64,000 nt of DNA from Sphingorhabdus sp. EL138 (GTDB taxonomy: Bacteria; Pseudomonadota; Alphaproteobacteria; Sphingomonadales; Sphingomonadaceae): the NCBI RefSeq assembly GCF_945882965.1, contig NZ_CAMCWY010000001.1, forward strand, positions 124,001 to 188,000. Direction: 5' to 3'. Shown here in pieces: positions 16,699 through 24,067 of this stretch. Made by a program: the position numbers and the translations under genes. Position 1 is the stretch's first letter. Each line of letters opens with the position of its first letter. Under the pieces are notes generated by a model. That model worked only from the letters and a program-made list of their open reading frames with translations. It had not been told where the DNA came from and ran no database searches.

Positions 16699-17205
16699 AT
16701 GCCTGCTTTATATGACGCTGCCATTCCCACTTTCATCCGCGGCTTGAAAAACCTGTCCAATATGCTCGAAAAGGGTAAGGCTTTTGCCGCTGAACAGGGC
16801 ATGGATGTGTCTCAATTGCTCGATGCGCGGCTGATCGACGACATGGCCCCGCTGACGAAGCAAGTGCAGATGACCACTGATACCGCGAAGTTTGTTGCGG
16901 TCCGCGTCGGCCAAGTTGAAAACCAGCCTTGGGCCGATGATGAAGCCAGCTATGACGATGTCCAAGCCCGCGTGGCCAAGGCCATATCCTTTCTGCAAGC
17001 CGCATCGCCCGATGGTTTTGAAGCCCGCGAAGATGCAAAGGTCGTGCTGACGACGCCCAGCGGGGACATCCCGTTCACTGGCAACACCTACGTCCACGGC
17101 TTTGCCATTCCCAATTTCTTCTTTCATCTCAGCATGGCCTATGCGCTGTTGCGGATGAAGGGTGTGCCTTTGGGCAAGCTCGATTTCTTGGGCGCAATTC
17201 GGTAA
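16699..17205 (+). CDS. DUF1993 domain protein
   Basis: A 168-residue member of the DUF1993 family, function unknown. The start at 16699 follows GAGGAAAAAGAAT, a good ribosome binding site. Typical features are the opening PALYDAAIPTFIRGLKNLSNML, the sequence LLDARLIDDMAPLTKQVQ and the ending HGFAIPNFFFHLSMAYALLRMKGVPLGKLDFLG. The family is predicted to fold as a four-helix bundle related to the DinB-like proteins. The 135 bp before it (16564–16698) contain no gene I can support. It lies between the SPOR gene and nagZ but is separated from both by normal gaps, so it may be its own transcript. Confidence 0.88.
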   Translation: MPALYDAAIPTFIRGLKNLSNMLEKGKAFAAEQGMDVSQLLDARLIDDMAPLTKQVQMTTDTAKFVAVRVGQVENQPWADDEASYDDVQARVAKAISFLQAASPDGFEAREDAKVVLTTPSGDIPFTGNTYVHGFAIPNFFFHLSMAYALLRMKGVPLGKLDFLGAIR

Positions 17206-17280
17206 TTATACACAGCTAAAGCGCCACTTCCCGCCGCTCCATGCTTGCCTTGCGGCGGCGGCGGGCTTAGCGTTCACGCC

Positions 17281-18330
17281 ATGAAGCCGGTAATATTTGG
17301 CCTATCGGGCCTGACCCTGACGGATGACGAAAAACGGCTGTTTCGCGATGTCGAGCCAGCAGGCTATATCCTGTTCAAACGCAATATCGAAGATCGGGTG
17401 CAGGTCCGCGCGCTGACCGACAGCTTGCGGGCGTTGCATGGCCGCGACAATGTGCCCATCCTGATTGACCAAGAGGGCGGCCGTGTCGCGCGGATGCGTC
17501 CGCCGGTCTGGCCTGATTTCCCCGCTGGCGGCGCGTTCGACGCGCTATATGACATCGCACCTATCACCGCGATTGAGGCGGCACGTTGTAATGCAGAGGC
17601 TATTGCGCTCTCGCTGACCGAAGTTGGCATCAATGTCGATTGCTTGCCCGTCCTTGATGTTCGCGTGCCCGACACGCATTCCGCCATTGGCGACCGCGCC
17701 TTGGGCAGCGACCCGATGCGTGTCGCGGCGTTGGGCCGCGCGATCCTTGATGGTCTTGCCTTGGGCGGCGTCATCGGCGTCGTAAAGCATATGCCGGGGC
17801 AGGGCCGCGCTACGGTCGACACCCATCACGACTTGCCACATGTGACCGCAACTGAGGCCGAGTTGGCGCAAGACCTTGCCCCCTTCCGCGCGCTCAAAAC
17901 CGCCGCGATGGGCATGACGGGCCATGTTGTATATGACGTTTGGGACAAGGCGCACACCGCAACCATGTCGCGCTTTGTCATTGATAAGGTTATTCGCGAT
18001 ATGGTCGGTTTCGACGGCCTGTTGATGAGCGACGATCTGGATATGAATGCGTTGCAAGGCGATGTCGCGAGCCGCGCTTTGGCCTGCGTTGCGGCGGGCT
18101 GCGATCTTGCGCTCAATTGCTGGGGCCGCTTTGACGAAATGGTGGCGATAGCCAGTATTCTGCCCGAAATTACGCCTGCTGCCCGTGCCCGCCTTGATTG
18201 TGCGATGACGCTGCCGTCTGTGCCGTTTGACGCCGACCGGCTGGCGCATCTGCTGGACAAACGTGACCAGTTACTTGCCTTGGCCGACACGCAAGCCAAG
18301 CTGACAGGCGGGGCCACTGGCGCGGCATGA
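17281..18330 (+). CDS. nagZ: Beta-N-acetylhexosaminidase (NagZ, GH3)
   Basis: A 349-residue glycoside hydrolase family 3 enzyme that removes N-acetylglucosamine from anhydro-muropeptides in cell wall recycling, in the cytoplasm. The start is ATG 17281 (KPVIFGLSGLTLTDDE); an in-frame ATG at 17245 has no support. LIDQEGGRVARMRPP (about 61–75) is the substrate loop. The catalytic region reads KHMPGQGRATVDTHHDLP from Lys169, with the Asp180/His182 dyad kept; the usual PGHG is PGQG here, so His is replaced by Gln174. FDGLLMSDDLDMNAL contains the nucleophile Asp. It overlaps scpA by ATGA and heads a nagZ–scpA–scpB–tatABC run. Confidence 0.93.
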   Translation: MKPVIFGLSGLTLTDDEKRLFRDVEPAGYILFKRNIEDRVQVRALTDSLRALHGRDNVPILIDQEGGRVARMRPPVWPDFPAGGAFDALYDIAPITAIEAARCNAEAIALSLTEVGINVDCLPVLDVRVPDTHSAIGDRALGSDPMRVAALGRAILDGLALGGVIGVVKHMPGQGRATVDTHHDLPHVTATEAELAQDLAPFRALKTAAMGMTGHVVYDVWDKAHTATMSRFVIDKVIRDMVGFDGLLMSDDLDMNALQGDVASRALACVAAGCDLALNCWGRFDEMVAIASILPEITPAARARLDCAMTLPSVPFDADRLAHLLDKRDQLLALADTQAKLTGGATGAA

Positions 18331-19121
18331 TGGCACCAATGCTCTTTGACGCAGAGGGCGCCCTTCGCGACGAGAGCGCTACCAGTGTCGAATTTGGCCC
18401 CGATGTGCTGACCATCGATATTGACGGCTGGGAAGGACCGTTGGACCTATTGCTCACGCTCGCCCGCAATCAAAAGGTCGATTTGCGGCAATTGTCTATT
18501 CTTGCCTTGGTCGAACAATATCTGATATTCATTGATCAGGCACGCGCGCTTAAGCTTGAGATCGCTGCCGATTATCTGGTGATGGCCGCTTGGTTGGCCT
18601 ATCTCAAATCGGCATTATTGCTGCCGAAGGATCCGACGATTGACCCATCGCCGGAGGAGCTTGCATTGCGCTTACAATTGCGGCTGGAGCGGCTGAACGC
18701 CATGCGTGAGAGCGGCGCGCGGTTGATGGCGCGCGACCGGATTGGCCGCGACGTGTTCTTGCGCGGCACACCCGAAGGGTTGCGCGTGGTCAAAGCGCGA
18801 GCGTGGGAATGCGATTATTTTGAGCTAATCACCGCTTATGGCCAAATCAACGCGCGCACCGCGCCTGCCATGCACATCGTCAAAAAACGCCAGGTCATGA
18901 CGTTGGAGCAAGCGTTGGAGCGCGTATCGGCCATGATTGGCCGCGCGATTGACTGGACCGCGATACATGCGTTTTTGCCGCCAACGACGGACCCGGCCTT
19001 GCGTAAATCAGCCTTAGCCTCCAGCTTTGTCGCGGCCTTGGAGCTTGCCAAACGTGGACTCGCCGATTTGCAGCAAGAGGCGACCTTTGCGCCATTGATG
19101 GTGCGGAAAAAGGTAAGATGA
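18327..19121 (+). CDS. scpA: Segregation and condensation protein A (ScpA)
   Basis: A 264-residue kleisin subunit that joins SMC and ScpB into the condensin-like complex for chromosome segregation. The ATG at 18327 overlaps the nagZ stop; an alternative ATG lies one codon on. The N-terminal kleisin part is clear: LTIDIDGWEGPLDLLLTLAR (about 28–47), KVDLRQLSILALVEQYLIF and DYLVMAAWLAYLKSALLLP. The central region is charged, and the C-terminal winged helix carries LEQALERVSAMIGRAIDW and SFVAALELAKRGLADLQQE. Length is typical. The stop overlaps scpB (ATGA), ensuring linked production of partners. Confidence 0.95.
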   Translation: MMAPMLFDAEGALRDESATSVEFGPDVLTIDIDGWEGPLDLLLTLARNQKVDLRQLSILALVEQYLIFIDQARALKLEIAADYLVMAAWLAYLKSALLLPKDPTIDPSPEELALRLQLRLERLNAMRESGARLMARDRIGRDVFLRGTPEGLRVVKARAWECDYFELITAYGQINARTAPAMHIVKKRQVMTLEQALERVSAMIGRAIDWTAIHAFLPPTTDPALRKSALASSFVAALELAKRGLADLQQEATFAPLMVRKKVR

Positions 19122-19723
19122 TCGAAACCGACCCCGACCTGCGCGCGGTGGAGGCGACCTTGTTCGCCAGCGACCATCCGATGACCGTTGAACAGATTCG
19201 GATCTACGTCGGCGACAGCGTCGATGTTGCGGCGGCGCTTACGCATCTATCTGAACATTATCAAGGCCGCGGCATTGAACTCGTCCGGCGCGGTAAGACC
19301 TGGCATTTTCAAACCGCCGCTGACCTTGCGCATTTGCTGCGCCGCGAACGAGAGGAAAGCCACAAGCTCAGCCGCGCTGCGGTCGAAACCTTGGCAATCA
19401 TCGCTTATCATGAACCCGTCAGCCGCGCCGAAATTGAGGCCATTCGCGGCGTGCAGATTTCAAAGGGCACGCTCGATGTCTTGATGGAGGCTGGATGGGT
19501 GCGCCCTGCTGGCCGCCGCGAAGTGCCGGGGCGGCCCCTAATTTACGCGACGACGCCCGGCTTCCTGACGCATTTCGGGCTGACCAGCCGCAAGGATCTG
19601 CCGGGGATTGCGGACCTGAAAGCCGCCGGTTTGCTTGACCCGATTGATAGCGCAATGGGCGATATGCTATTTACCGGCGAAGAAAGTGACGCCGAACTGG
19701 CAATTGACGAAAACAATGCCTAA
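19118..19723 (+). CDS. scpB: Segregation and condensation protein B (ScpB)
   Basis: A 201-residue ScpB, which dimerises and binds ScpA. Two winged-helix domains are visible: the first from about 5 to 80 (VEATLFASDHPMTVEQIR … GIELVRRGKTWHFQTA), the second from about 85 to 165 (LSRAAVETLAIIAYHEPVSR, EIEAIRGVQISKGTLDVLMEAGWV, GRPLIYATTPGFLTHFGL). These are strong family motifs. A short acidic tail ends the protein. The start overlaps scpA (ATGA). tatA begins 64 bp later, after a short GC-rich hairpin at 19761–19774. Confidence 0.95.
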   Translation: MIETDPDLRAVEATLFASDHPMTVEQIRIYVGDSVDVAAALTHLSEHYQGRGIELVRRGKTWHFQTAADLAHLLRREREESHKLSRAAVETLAIIAYHEPVSRAEIEAIRGVQISKGTLDVLMEAGWVRPAGRREVPGRPLIYATTPGFLTHFGLTSRKDLPGIADLKAAGLLDPIDSAMGDMLFTGEESDAELAIDENNA

Positions 19724-19787
19724 ATAGGTGAAGGACATGCAACATAGGGTTCGCAACATCCGGGGTGCGCCCCGTTAGGAGTTTGAA

Positions 19788-20009
19788 ATGGGTGGTTTTA
19801 GCATCTGGCACTGGCTGATTGTTGGCATTTTGGTGTTGCTCTTGTTTGGCAAGGGCCGTTTTTCCGACATGATGGGCGACGTCGCCAAAGGCATTAAAAG
19901 CTTTAAAAAGGGTATGAGCGAAGAGGACGAGGCGCCTAAGGCTCCGCCGCAGATTAGCGCAAATACGGTCGTTGACGCTGAAAAGCAGACTGACAAGAAT
20001 CAAGGCTAA
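19788..20009 (+). CDS. tatA: Twin-arginine translocase subunit TatA
   Basis: A 73-residue TatA, which oligomerises to form the protein-conducting part of the Tat pathway for folded proteins. Features: a membrane span at about 5–20 ([15 protein letters not shown]), the FGKGRF hinge, then an amphipathic helix ([17 protein letters not shown]) and an acidic tail (SEEDEAP). The start has AGGAG 7 nt upstream. A hairpin CGGGG–TGCG–CCCCG (19761–19774) sits just before this ribosome binding site, which could modulate the level of tatA relative to scpB. tatB and tatC follow directly. Confidence 0.96.
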   Translation: MGGFSIWHWLIVGILVLLLFGKGRFSDMMGDVAKGIKSFKKGMSEEDEAPKAPPQISANTVVDAEKQTDKNQG

Positions 20010-20056
20010 GCCATTGACAGTGCTGGATCATTCACCCTCGATGCCGGGGGACTGAC

Positions 20057-20419
20057 GTGTTTGACATCGCGTCGTCCGAACTGTTGCTTGTCGTCCTTGT
20101 GGCGCTTTTGGTCATCGGGCCAAAGGATTTGCCAAAGGCTTTGCGCGTTGTCGGCAAATGGGTGGGCAAGGCGCGCGGTGTCGCGGCGCATTTCCGGTCG
20201 GGCTTTGACGAAATGGTGCGCCAGTCCGAAATTGAAGAGCTTGAGAAAAAATGGAAGGCCGAAAATGAGCGTATCATGGCTGCGCACCCGGCCGATCCTC
20301 GCGCAGACGTTGTCGGTGATGACCCTGATACGCATATAGCAGAAACGCCGGTCGACACTTCGCCCGCCGACACCCCGCCGATCGACACTCCGCCCACCGA
20401 AATGGCGGCCAAGACATGA
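20057..20419 (+). CDS. tatB: Twin-arginine translocase subunit TatB
   Basis: A 120-residue TatB, part of the TatBC receptor for twin-arginine signal peptides. It starts at a GTG (20057) giving FDIASSELLLVVLVALLVIGPKDLP, the classic TatB opening with Glu8, the membrane span and the GP hinge. An amphipathic helix (KALRVVGKWVGKARGVAAHF) follows, and the C-terminal third is acidic and proline-rich with short repeats of the form DTSPADTPPIDTPPTE. The tail is not needed for function in other species. It ends overlapping tatC by ATGA. Confidence 0.95.
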   Translation: MFDIASSELLLVVLVALLVIGPKDLPKALRVVGKWVGKARGVAAHFRSGFDEMVRQSEIEELEKKWKAENERIMAAHPADPRADVVGDDPDTHIAETPVDTSPADTPPIDTPPTEMAAKT

Positions 20420-21183
20420 ACGAAATCGACGACAGCAAAATGCCCTTGCTTGATCATTTGATTGAGCTGCGCAGCCGTCTGCTCTGGAGCTTTTTGGCGC
20501 TTGCCATTGCCTTTGGTATGAGCCTCTATTTCGCGCGACAGATCTTCGGCTTTCTCGTGCAACCCTTGCTCGCGTCGGGGCAAACCAAACTGATTTACAC
20601 CGCGATATTCGAGGCATTTTTTGTCGAGATTAAGGTTGCGTTTTTTGCCGCCACCTTCTTCTCTTTCCCGGTGTTCGCAACCCAATTGTGGCGCTTCGTT
20701 GCGCCAGGCTTGTACAGCAAAGAGAAACGCGCATTTCTGCCATTCTTGCTCGCAACGCCTGTGTTGTTTATCACGGGCGCGTCGATGGCATATTATATGG
20801 CGATCCCGGTCGCGCTGGAATATTTGCTTGGCTTTGGCGGCACTGTCGGCGGTGTCGAGCAAGAGGCGCTTCCGGGCGTCGATAATTACTTAAGTTTCGT
20901 GATGAAGTTCATCTTCGGCTTTGGCATTTCGTTTCTGCTACCGGTCTTGCTGATGTTGTTGGAGCGGGCAGGGATTGTGACGCTGGAACAGCTTAGGAGC
21001 TCGCGGCGCTATGCCATTGTCGGTGCCTTCGCCATCGCTGCCGTCCTCACGCCGCCCGATGTCGTGTCGCAATTGCTGCTCGCGATCCCCTTGTGCATAT
21101 TGTACGAGCTTGCCCTGATTGCGATCTGGTTCACCCGCCGCCGCCGTAATAAGGCTGAGGCCACCGAAGAGGCCGTGTTGTAG
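20416..21183 (+). CDS. tatC: Sec-independent protein translocase TatC
   Basis: A 255-residue polytopic inner-membrane protein with six predicted spans, the core receptor of the Tat pathway. The N-terminus reads MPLLDHLIELRSRLLWSF, holding the conserved DHLxELRxR signal-peptide site. Later landmarks are FFVEIKVAFFAATFFSFPVF, QLWRFVAPGLYSKEKRAFLP (a TatC signature) and SSRRYAIVGAFAIAAVLTPPDVVSQ. Length is typical (about 250). It ends the nagZ–scpAB–tatABC run. The 321 bp after it (21184–21504) hold a palindromic repeat and the entericidin terminator, and no other gene I can support. Confidence 0.97.
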   Translation: MNEIDDSKMPLLDHLIELRSRLLWSFLALAIAFGMSLYFARQIFGFLVQPLLASGQTKLIYTAIFEAFFVEIKVAFFAATFFSFPVFATQLWRFVAPGLYSKEKRAFLPFLLATPVLFITGASMAYYMAIPVALEYLLGFGGTVGGVEQEALPGVDNYLSFVMKFIFGFGISFLLPVLLMLLERAGIVTLEQLRSSRRYAIVGAFAIAAVLTPPDVVSQLLLAIPLCILYELALIAIWFTRRRRNKAEATEEAVL

Positions 21184-21243
21184 GTTTGACCGCGCTGCCG
21201 TCACCCTCTGTCCTTTGTCTTCCGGCCATCTCTTCATCCCCCA

Positions 21244-21355
21244 CGTCACCCTGAACTTGTTTCAGGGTCCATTTATCCGTTCTAGCTCTGGGCGTGCTGC
21301 ACGATGGACCCTGGAACGACAGTCACCGAAGGTGAAACAAGTTCAGGGTGACGGG
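21244..21355. repeat. Dispersed palindromic repeat, copy 2
   Basis: An inverted repeat after tatC. The left arm from 21244 reads CGTCACCCTGAACTTGTTTC then AGGGTCC; the right arm ends with GAAACAAGTTCAGGGTGACG by 21353, so about 18 outer bases pair exactly. The right arm carries an extra insert (AACGACAGTCACCGAAGG) that breaks symmetry. The centre GCTGCACGATGGACCCTG (21296–21313) matches copy 1 (2082–2099) at 17 of 18 positions. Such elements are scattered between genes in sphingomonad genomes in my recollection. It may protect the tatC mRNA end or separate tat from the entericidin gene. Confidence 0.8.
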
Positions 21356-21451
21356 TATTAGATAAAGGAGGGCGCTCCTGCCCGTTCATGTCGAGCCCTT
21401 CGTGCGGCTCAGTGTTCGAGACACCCCTAAAGCACGCGCCCGACCCAAACC

Positions 21452-21480
21452 AAAAGGGCCAGAGGTTCCCCTCCGGCCCT
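21452..21480 (-). terminator. Rho-independent terminator of the entericidin gene
   Basis: Read on the minus strand this is AGGGCCGGAGG, loop GGAA, CCTCTGGCCCT, followed by TTTTGG. The stem has about 10 pairs with one mismatch. It lies 25–53 bp past the entericidin stop codon (21505) and is the clearest intrinsic terminator in the window. Confidence 0.8.
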
Positions 21481-21504
21481 CACGTTACGCCATCAAACCA
21501 GTTG

Positions 21505-21627
21505 TCAGATTGCGCGATCGCCCGCTTCGCCGACGGACTCAATGTCTTCGCCCACGCCCTTGACGGTGTTGCAGGCCGCTGCCAGCAATGCGGCTGAGAG
21601 CAGGATGATCGTTGCAATTTTGCGCAT
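21505..21627 (-). CDS. Entericidin A/B family lipoprotein
   Basis: A 40-residue lipoprotein. Translation from the ATG at 21627 gives a signal peptide (RKIATIILLSAALLAAA), then the lipid-bearing Cys19 in CNTVKGVGEDIESVGEAGD. The CNTxxGxGxDI pattern is diagnostic of entericidins. A ribosome binding site GGAGAA lies 5 nt upstream, and a strong terminator follows. In E. coli the EcnA/EcnB pair acts as antidote and toxin in stationary phase; a single copy, as here, is common in alphaproteobacteria and its role there is uncertain. It should sit in the outer membrane or face the periplasm. Confidence 0.93.
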   Translation of the reverse strand: MRKIATIILLSAALLAAACNTVKGVGEDIESVGEAGDRAI

Positions 21628-21760
21628 GATATTCTCCAAGATCTTGGCCCAAAAATAAGGCCTAGCAGGCTAACCCGGTGATCGCGCGAAGGTTCCGTTT
21701 TTCTAGCGCGCGATAGCCGGATTAGCACCTTGGGGGTGTTACATGAACAATATCGGATGA

Positions 21761-23893
21761 TCAGAAGCTCAAGCGCGCCGTCACCCGGAAATCACGACCG
21801 GTCAAAGGCACGAAATCCTTGGTAAAGGACGCGGCACGACGGGCGGTTAGGTCGAAAATATTGTTCGCCGACGCAATCAGCGCAATGTTACGACCCCGCC
21901 CGAACGGCCGCCAGGTTGCCGAAGCATTGACCAAAGTGAAACCGTCCGTTGGCGTCTCAAATGCGGCGGTCTTTGTCTGATCGTCGCTCCATTCGACCTC
22001 ACCGCGCAGGTCAAAGCTTGCATTGGTCAACTCAACACCGCCCAGCAAACGCAAGGGCGGGATACGCGGGACATTGCCGCCACCAGACGAGATTTTGGCG
22101 CGTGTATAATCCGCAACGCCATCAACCGAAAGATTTGAACTGCCAAAGCTGGCGAGGCGCTTGGACGCCTGAAATTCTACACCCCAAACCTTGGCGTCAT
22201 TCTGAAAATATTGGAACACCGGCAAATCATCTTCGATGTCGCCAGTGTCAGCTTCATAAATGAAATTGTCGAAGCGGTTGGTGTATAGCGTTGCGCTGAA
22301 CGCGGTTCCCGGCGTGTCATAACGCGCATAGAGCTCGCCATTCCAAGCGCGCTCGCTTTTCATATCAGGGTCGCCTATTTCAAAGGCCTGCGTTGCGATA
22401 TGCGGTCCGTTGGAGAATAATTCCTCCACCGCTGGCGCGCGGCCCGTCCGCGAAATATTCGCGCCGATCTTCAAATCACCAATATTGTAACCAACGCCCA
22501 AAGCAGCAGAGACATTCTGGAATGACCGCGTGATGCCCAGCGTATCGGCGCGCAGTTCGGCGGCGTCGAACCGCACAGCGACTTCGGCGTCCAGATTGCC
22601 TTTGGTATATTCCTGCAAGGTGAACAGGCCATATTGGCGCGTTTTGTTGGGCGGGACGAAGGCTTCTGCACCAATCGCTTCGAAATCGCGGATTTGATAT
22701 TGGATGCCGCTGGCCCCGCGCCAGCCGTTGCGGTCATTTTGCACCAACTCGGCCCGCGCCTCGATACCCTGACTGTTAAAGACGGTGCCGACTTCGTCGC
22801 CTTCAAATTCGGTATGGGTATAATCGGCATAGCCCGCGCGCAGGCGCAGTTTGTCGAACAAGCCCTCGCCTAAATTAAGCTCGCCGCGAAAGTCGAGGCG
22901 ATATTGCCGCAAGCCAATGGTGACGGCTGCTTCCTCTGCGGTTTCTGCGGCGGCATGGGCATGCGATGTGCCGGGGCGGGCAGGTATGCCGTAATTGGTG
23001 TCATATATACTATAAGACACGCCAAGATTGCCATTATCGTCGATAAACGCAATGCCACCGCCAGCGGTCCAGCTTTTCACTGCGCTATTGGGAATGCGTC
23101 CGCGCTGATCCGCCAACTCGCGTGCTTCGGCTGCTTCTTCCAGATTGCCTTCGCTGGTTTCCTCTGCCGCGAATTCGAGCACCTCACCGCGTAAATTAGG
23201 GGACAAGACATAGCCGCCGGTTCGCAGATCATCGCTGTTGCGGTAACTGCCGTCGAGATGGACGATGACCCGGTCTGTGATCGGCATATCAATCGACGCG
23301 CCGCCGGACCAGTCGCGCGCTGCGCTGCCATATCCGGCCAGCGCATCAATGTGAATGTCTTCGTCCGGGATGGAACGCGGGATTCGCTTGTCGAGCGCGT
23401 TGACCGCGCCGCCCACGGCCTGACCGCCGAACAACAGGACGGCTGGCCCACGCAACACTTCAATCCGTTCAACCGTCAAGGTGTCGATAGTAACCGCATG
23501 GTCCGCCGAAGTGTTGGACGCGTCGATATTGCCGATACCGTCCGTTAAAACAGCGACGCGGTTTCCTTGATAACCGCGCAGCACGGGCCGCGATGCGCCG
23601 GGGGAGAAGCTCGTCGCCGAAACGCCGGGCAGGCTGGTTAAGATATCGCCCAATTGCGCGCGCGTTTTTTCGGCGAGCACCTCGCCCGAAATCGCAGACG
23701 TGCCGGAAAGAATATCGAGGCGTTCAACAAATGGCGCGGTGACGACGATGTCGTCGGACCCGTGAAAGTCGTCGGACTGAATACTGGCTTCGGTCGAAGC
23801 TGAATCACTCTGCTGCGCATAAGCGGGTGCTGCCGAAGGCAGCGATAATGCGGAAAGGCTTGCGGATATCGTAAGAAGCGCGGCGGTTTTCAT
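21761..23893 (-). CDS. znuD: TonB-dependent outer-membrane receptor, probable zinc receptor (ZnuD-like)
   Basis: A 710-residue TonB-dependent receptor. It has a signal peptide (to about residue 26, cut after Ala-Tyr-Ala), a plug domain (about 45–160) and a 22-strand beta-barrel ending in RDFRVTARLSF with the C-terminal Phe needed for barrel insertion. The plug motif SADHAVTIDTLTVERIEVLR then GPAVLLFGGQAVGGAVN closely follows ZnuD, where the corresponding 'SDHAV' histidine helps bind zinc; the loop YDTNYGIPARPGTSHAHA also resembles the ZnuD loop that is rich in His. A Zur-type palindrome lies 52 bp upstream. These together favour zinc over siderophores or vitamin B12. No TonB box was recognised with certainty. 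Confidence 0.72.
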   Translation of the reverse strand: MKTAALLTISASLSALSLPSAAPAYAQQSDSASTEASIQSDDFHGSDDIVVTAPFVERLDILSGTSAISGEVLAEKTRAQLGDILTSLPGVSATSFSPGASRPVLRGYQGNRVAVLTDGIGNIDASNTSADHAVTIDTLTVERIEVLRGPAVLLFGGQAVGGAVNALDKRIPRSIPDEDIHIDALAGYGSAARDWSGGASIDMPITDRVIVHLDGSYRNSDDLRTGGYVLSPNLRGEVLEFAAEETSEGNLEEAAEARELADQRGRIPNSAVKSWTAGGGIAFIDDNGNLGVSYSIYDTNYGIPARPGTSHAHAAAETAEEAAVTIGLRQYRLDFRGELNLGEGLFDKLRLRAGYADYTHTEFEGDEVGTVFNSQGIEARAELVQNDRNGWRGASGIQYQIRDFEAIGAEAFVPPNKTRQYGLFTLQEYTKGNLDAEVAVRFDAAELRADTLGITRSFQNVSAALGVGYNIGDLKIGANISRTGRAPAVEELFSNGPHIATQAFEIGDPDMKSERAWNGELYARYDTPGTAFSATLYTNRFDNFIYEADTGDIEDDLPVFQYFQNDAKVWGVEFQASKRLASFGSSNLSVDGVADYTRAKISSGGGNVPRIPPLRLLGGVELTNASFDLRGEVEWSDDQTKTAAFETPTDGFTLVNASATWRPFGRGRNIALIASANNIFDLTARRAASFTKDFVPLTGRDFRVTARLSF

Positions 23894-23944
23894 AACAGAA
23901 CGTCATCCATAAGAGCGAGGGTTAGAACCACATGTTACGCGTAA

Positions 23945-23959
23945 TGATATAATATAACA
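23945..23959 (-). promoter_or_regulatory. Putative Zur operator upstream of the TonB receptor gene
   Basis: The 15 bp TGATATAATATAACA is a near-perfect palindrome (7-1-7 with one mismatched pair) and matches the core Zur box TGTTATANTATAACA, as known from E. coli, at 14 positions. It sits 52–66 bp before the receptor start codon, in the divergent gap shared with cysK, where a promoter would be expected. If right, the receptor is repressed when zinc is plentiful. Confidence 0.6.
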
Positions 23960-24067
23960 ACACCTGAAATGCATTTTGCGACAATATCCGCATTTGGCCT
24001 GCATATTGTCGCGCCAGCGCTCAGACCGTCTTGCGATTGGTCCTGAACGCGCCTAGCTGTCTGGGAT

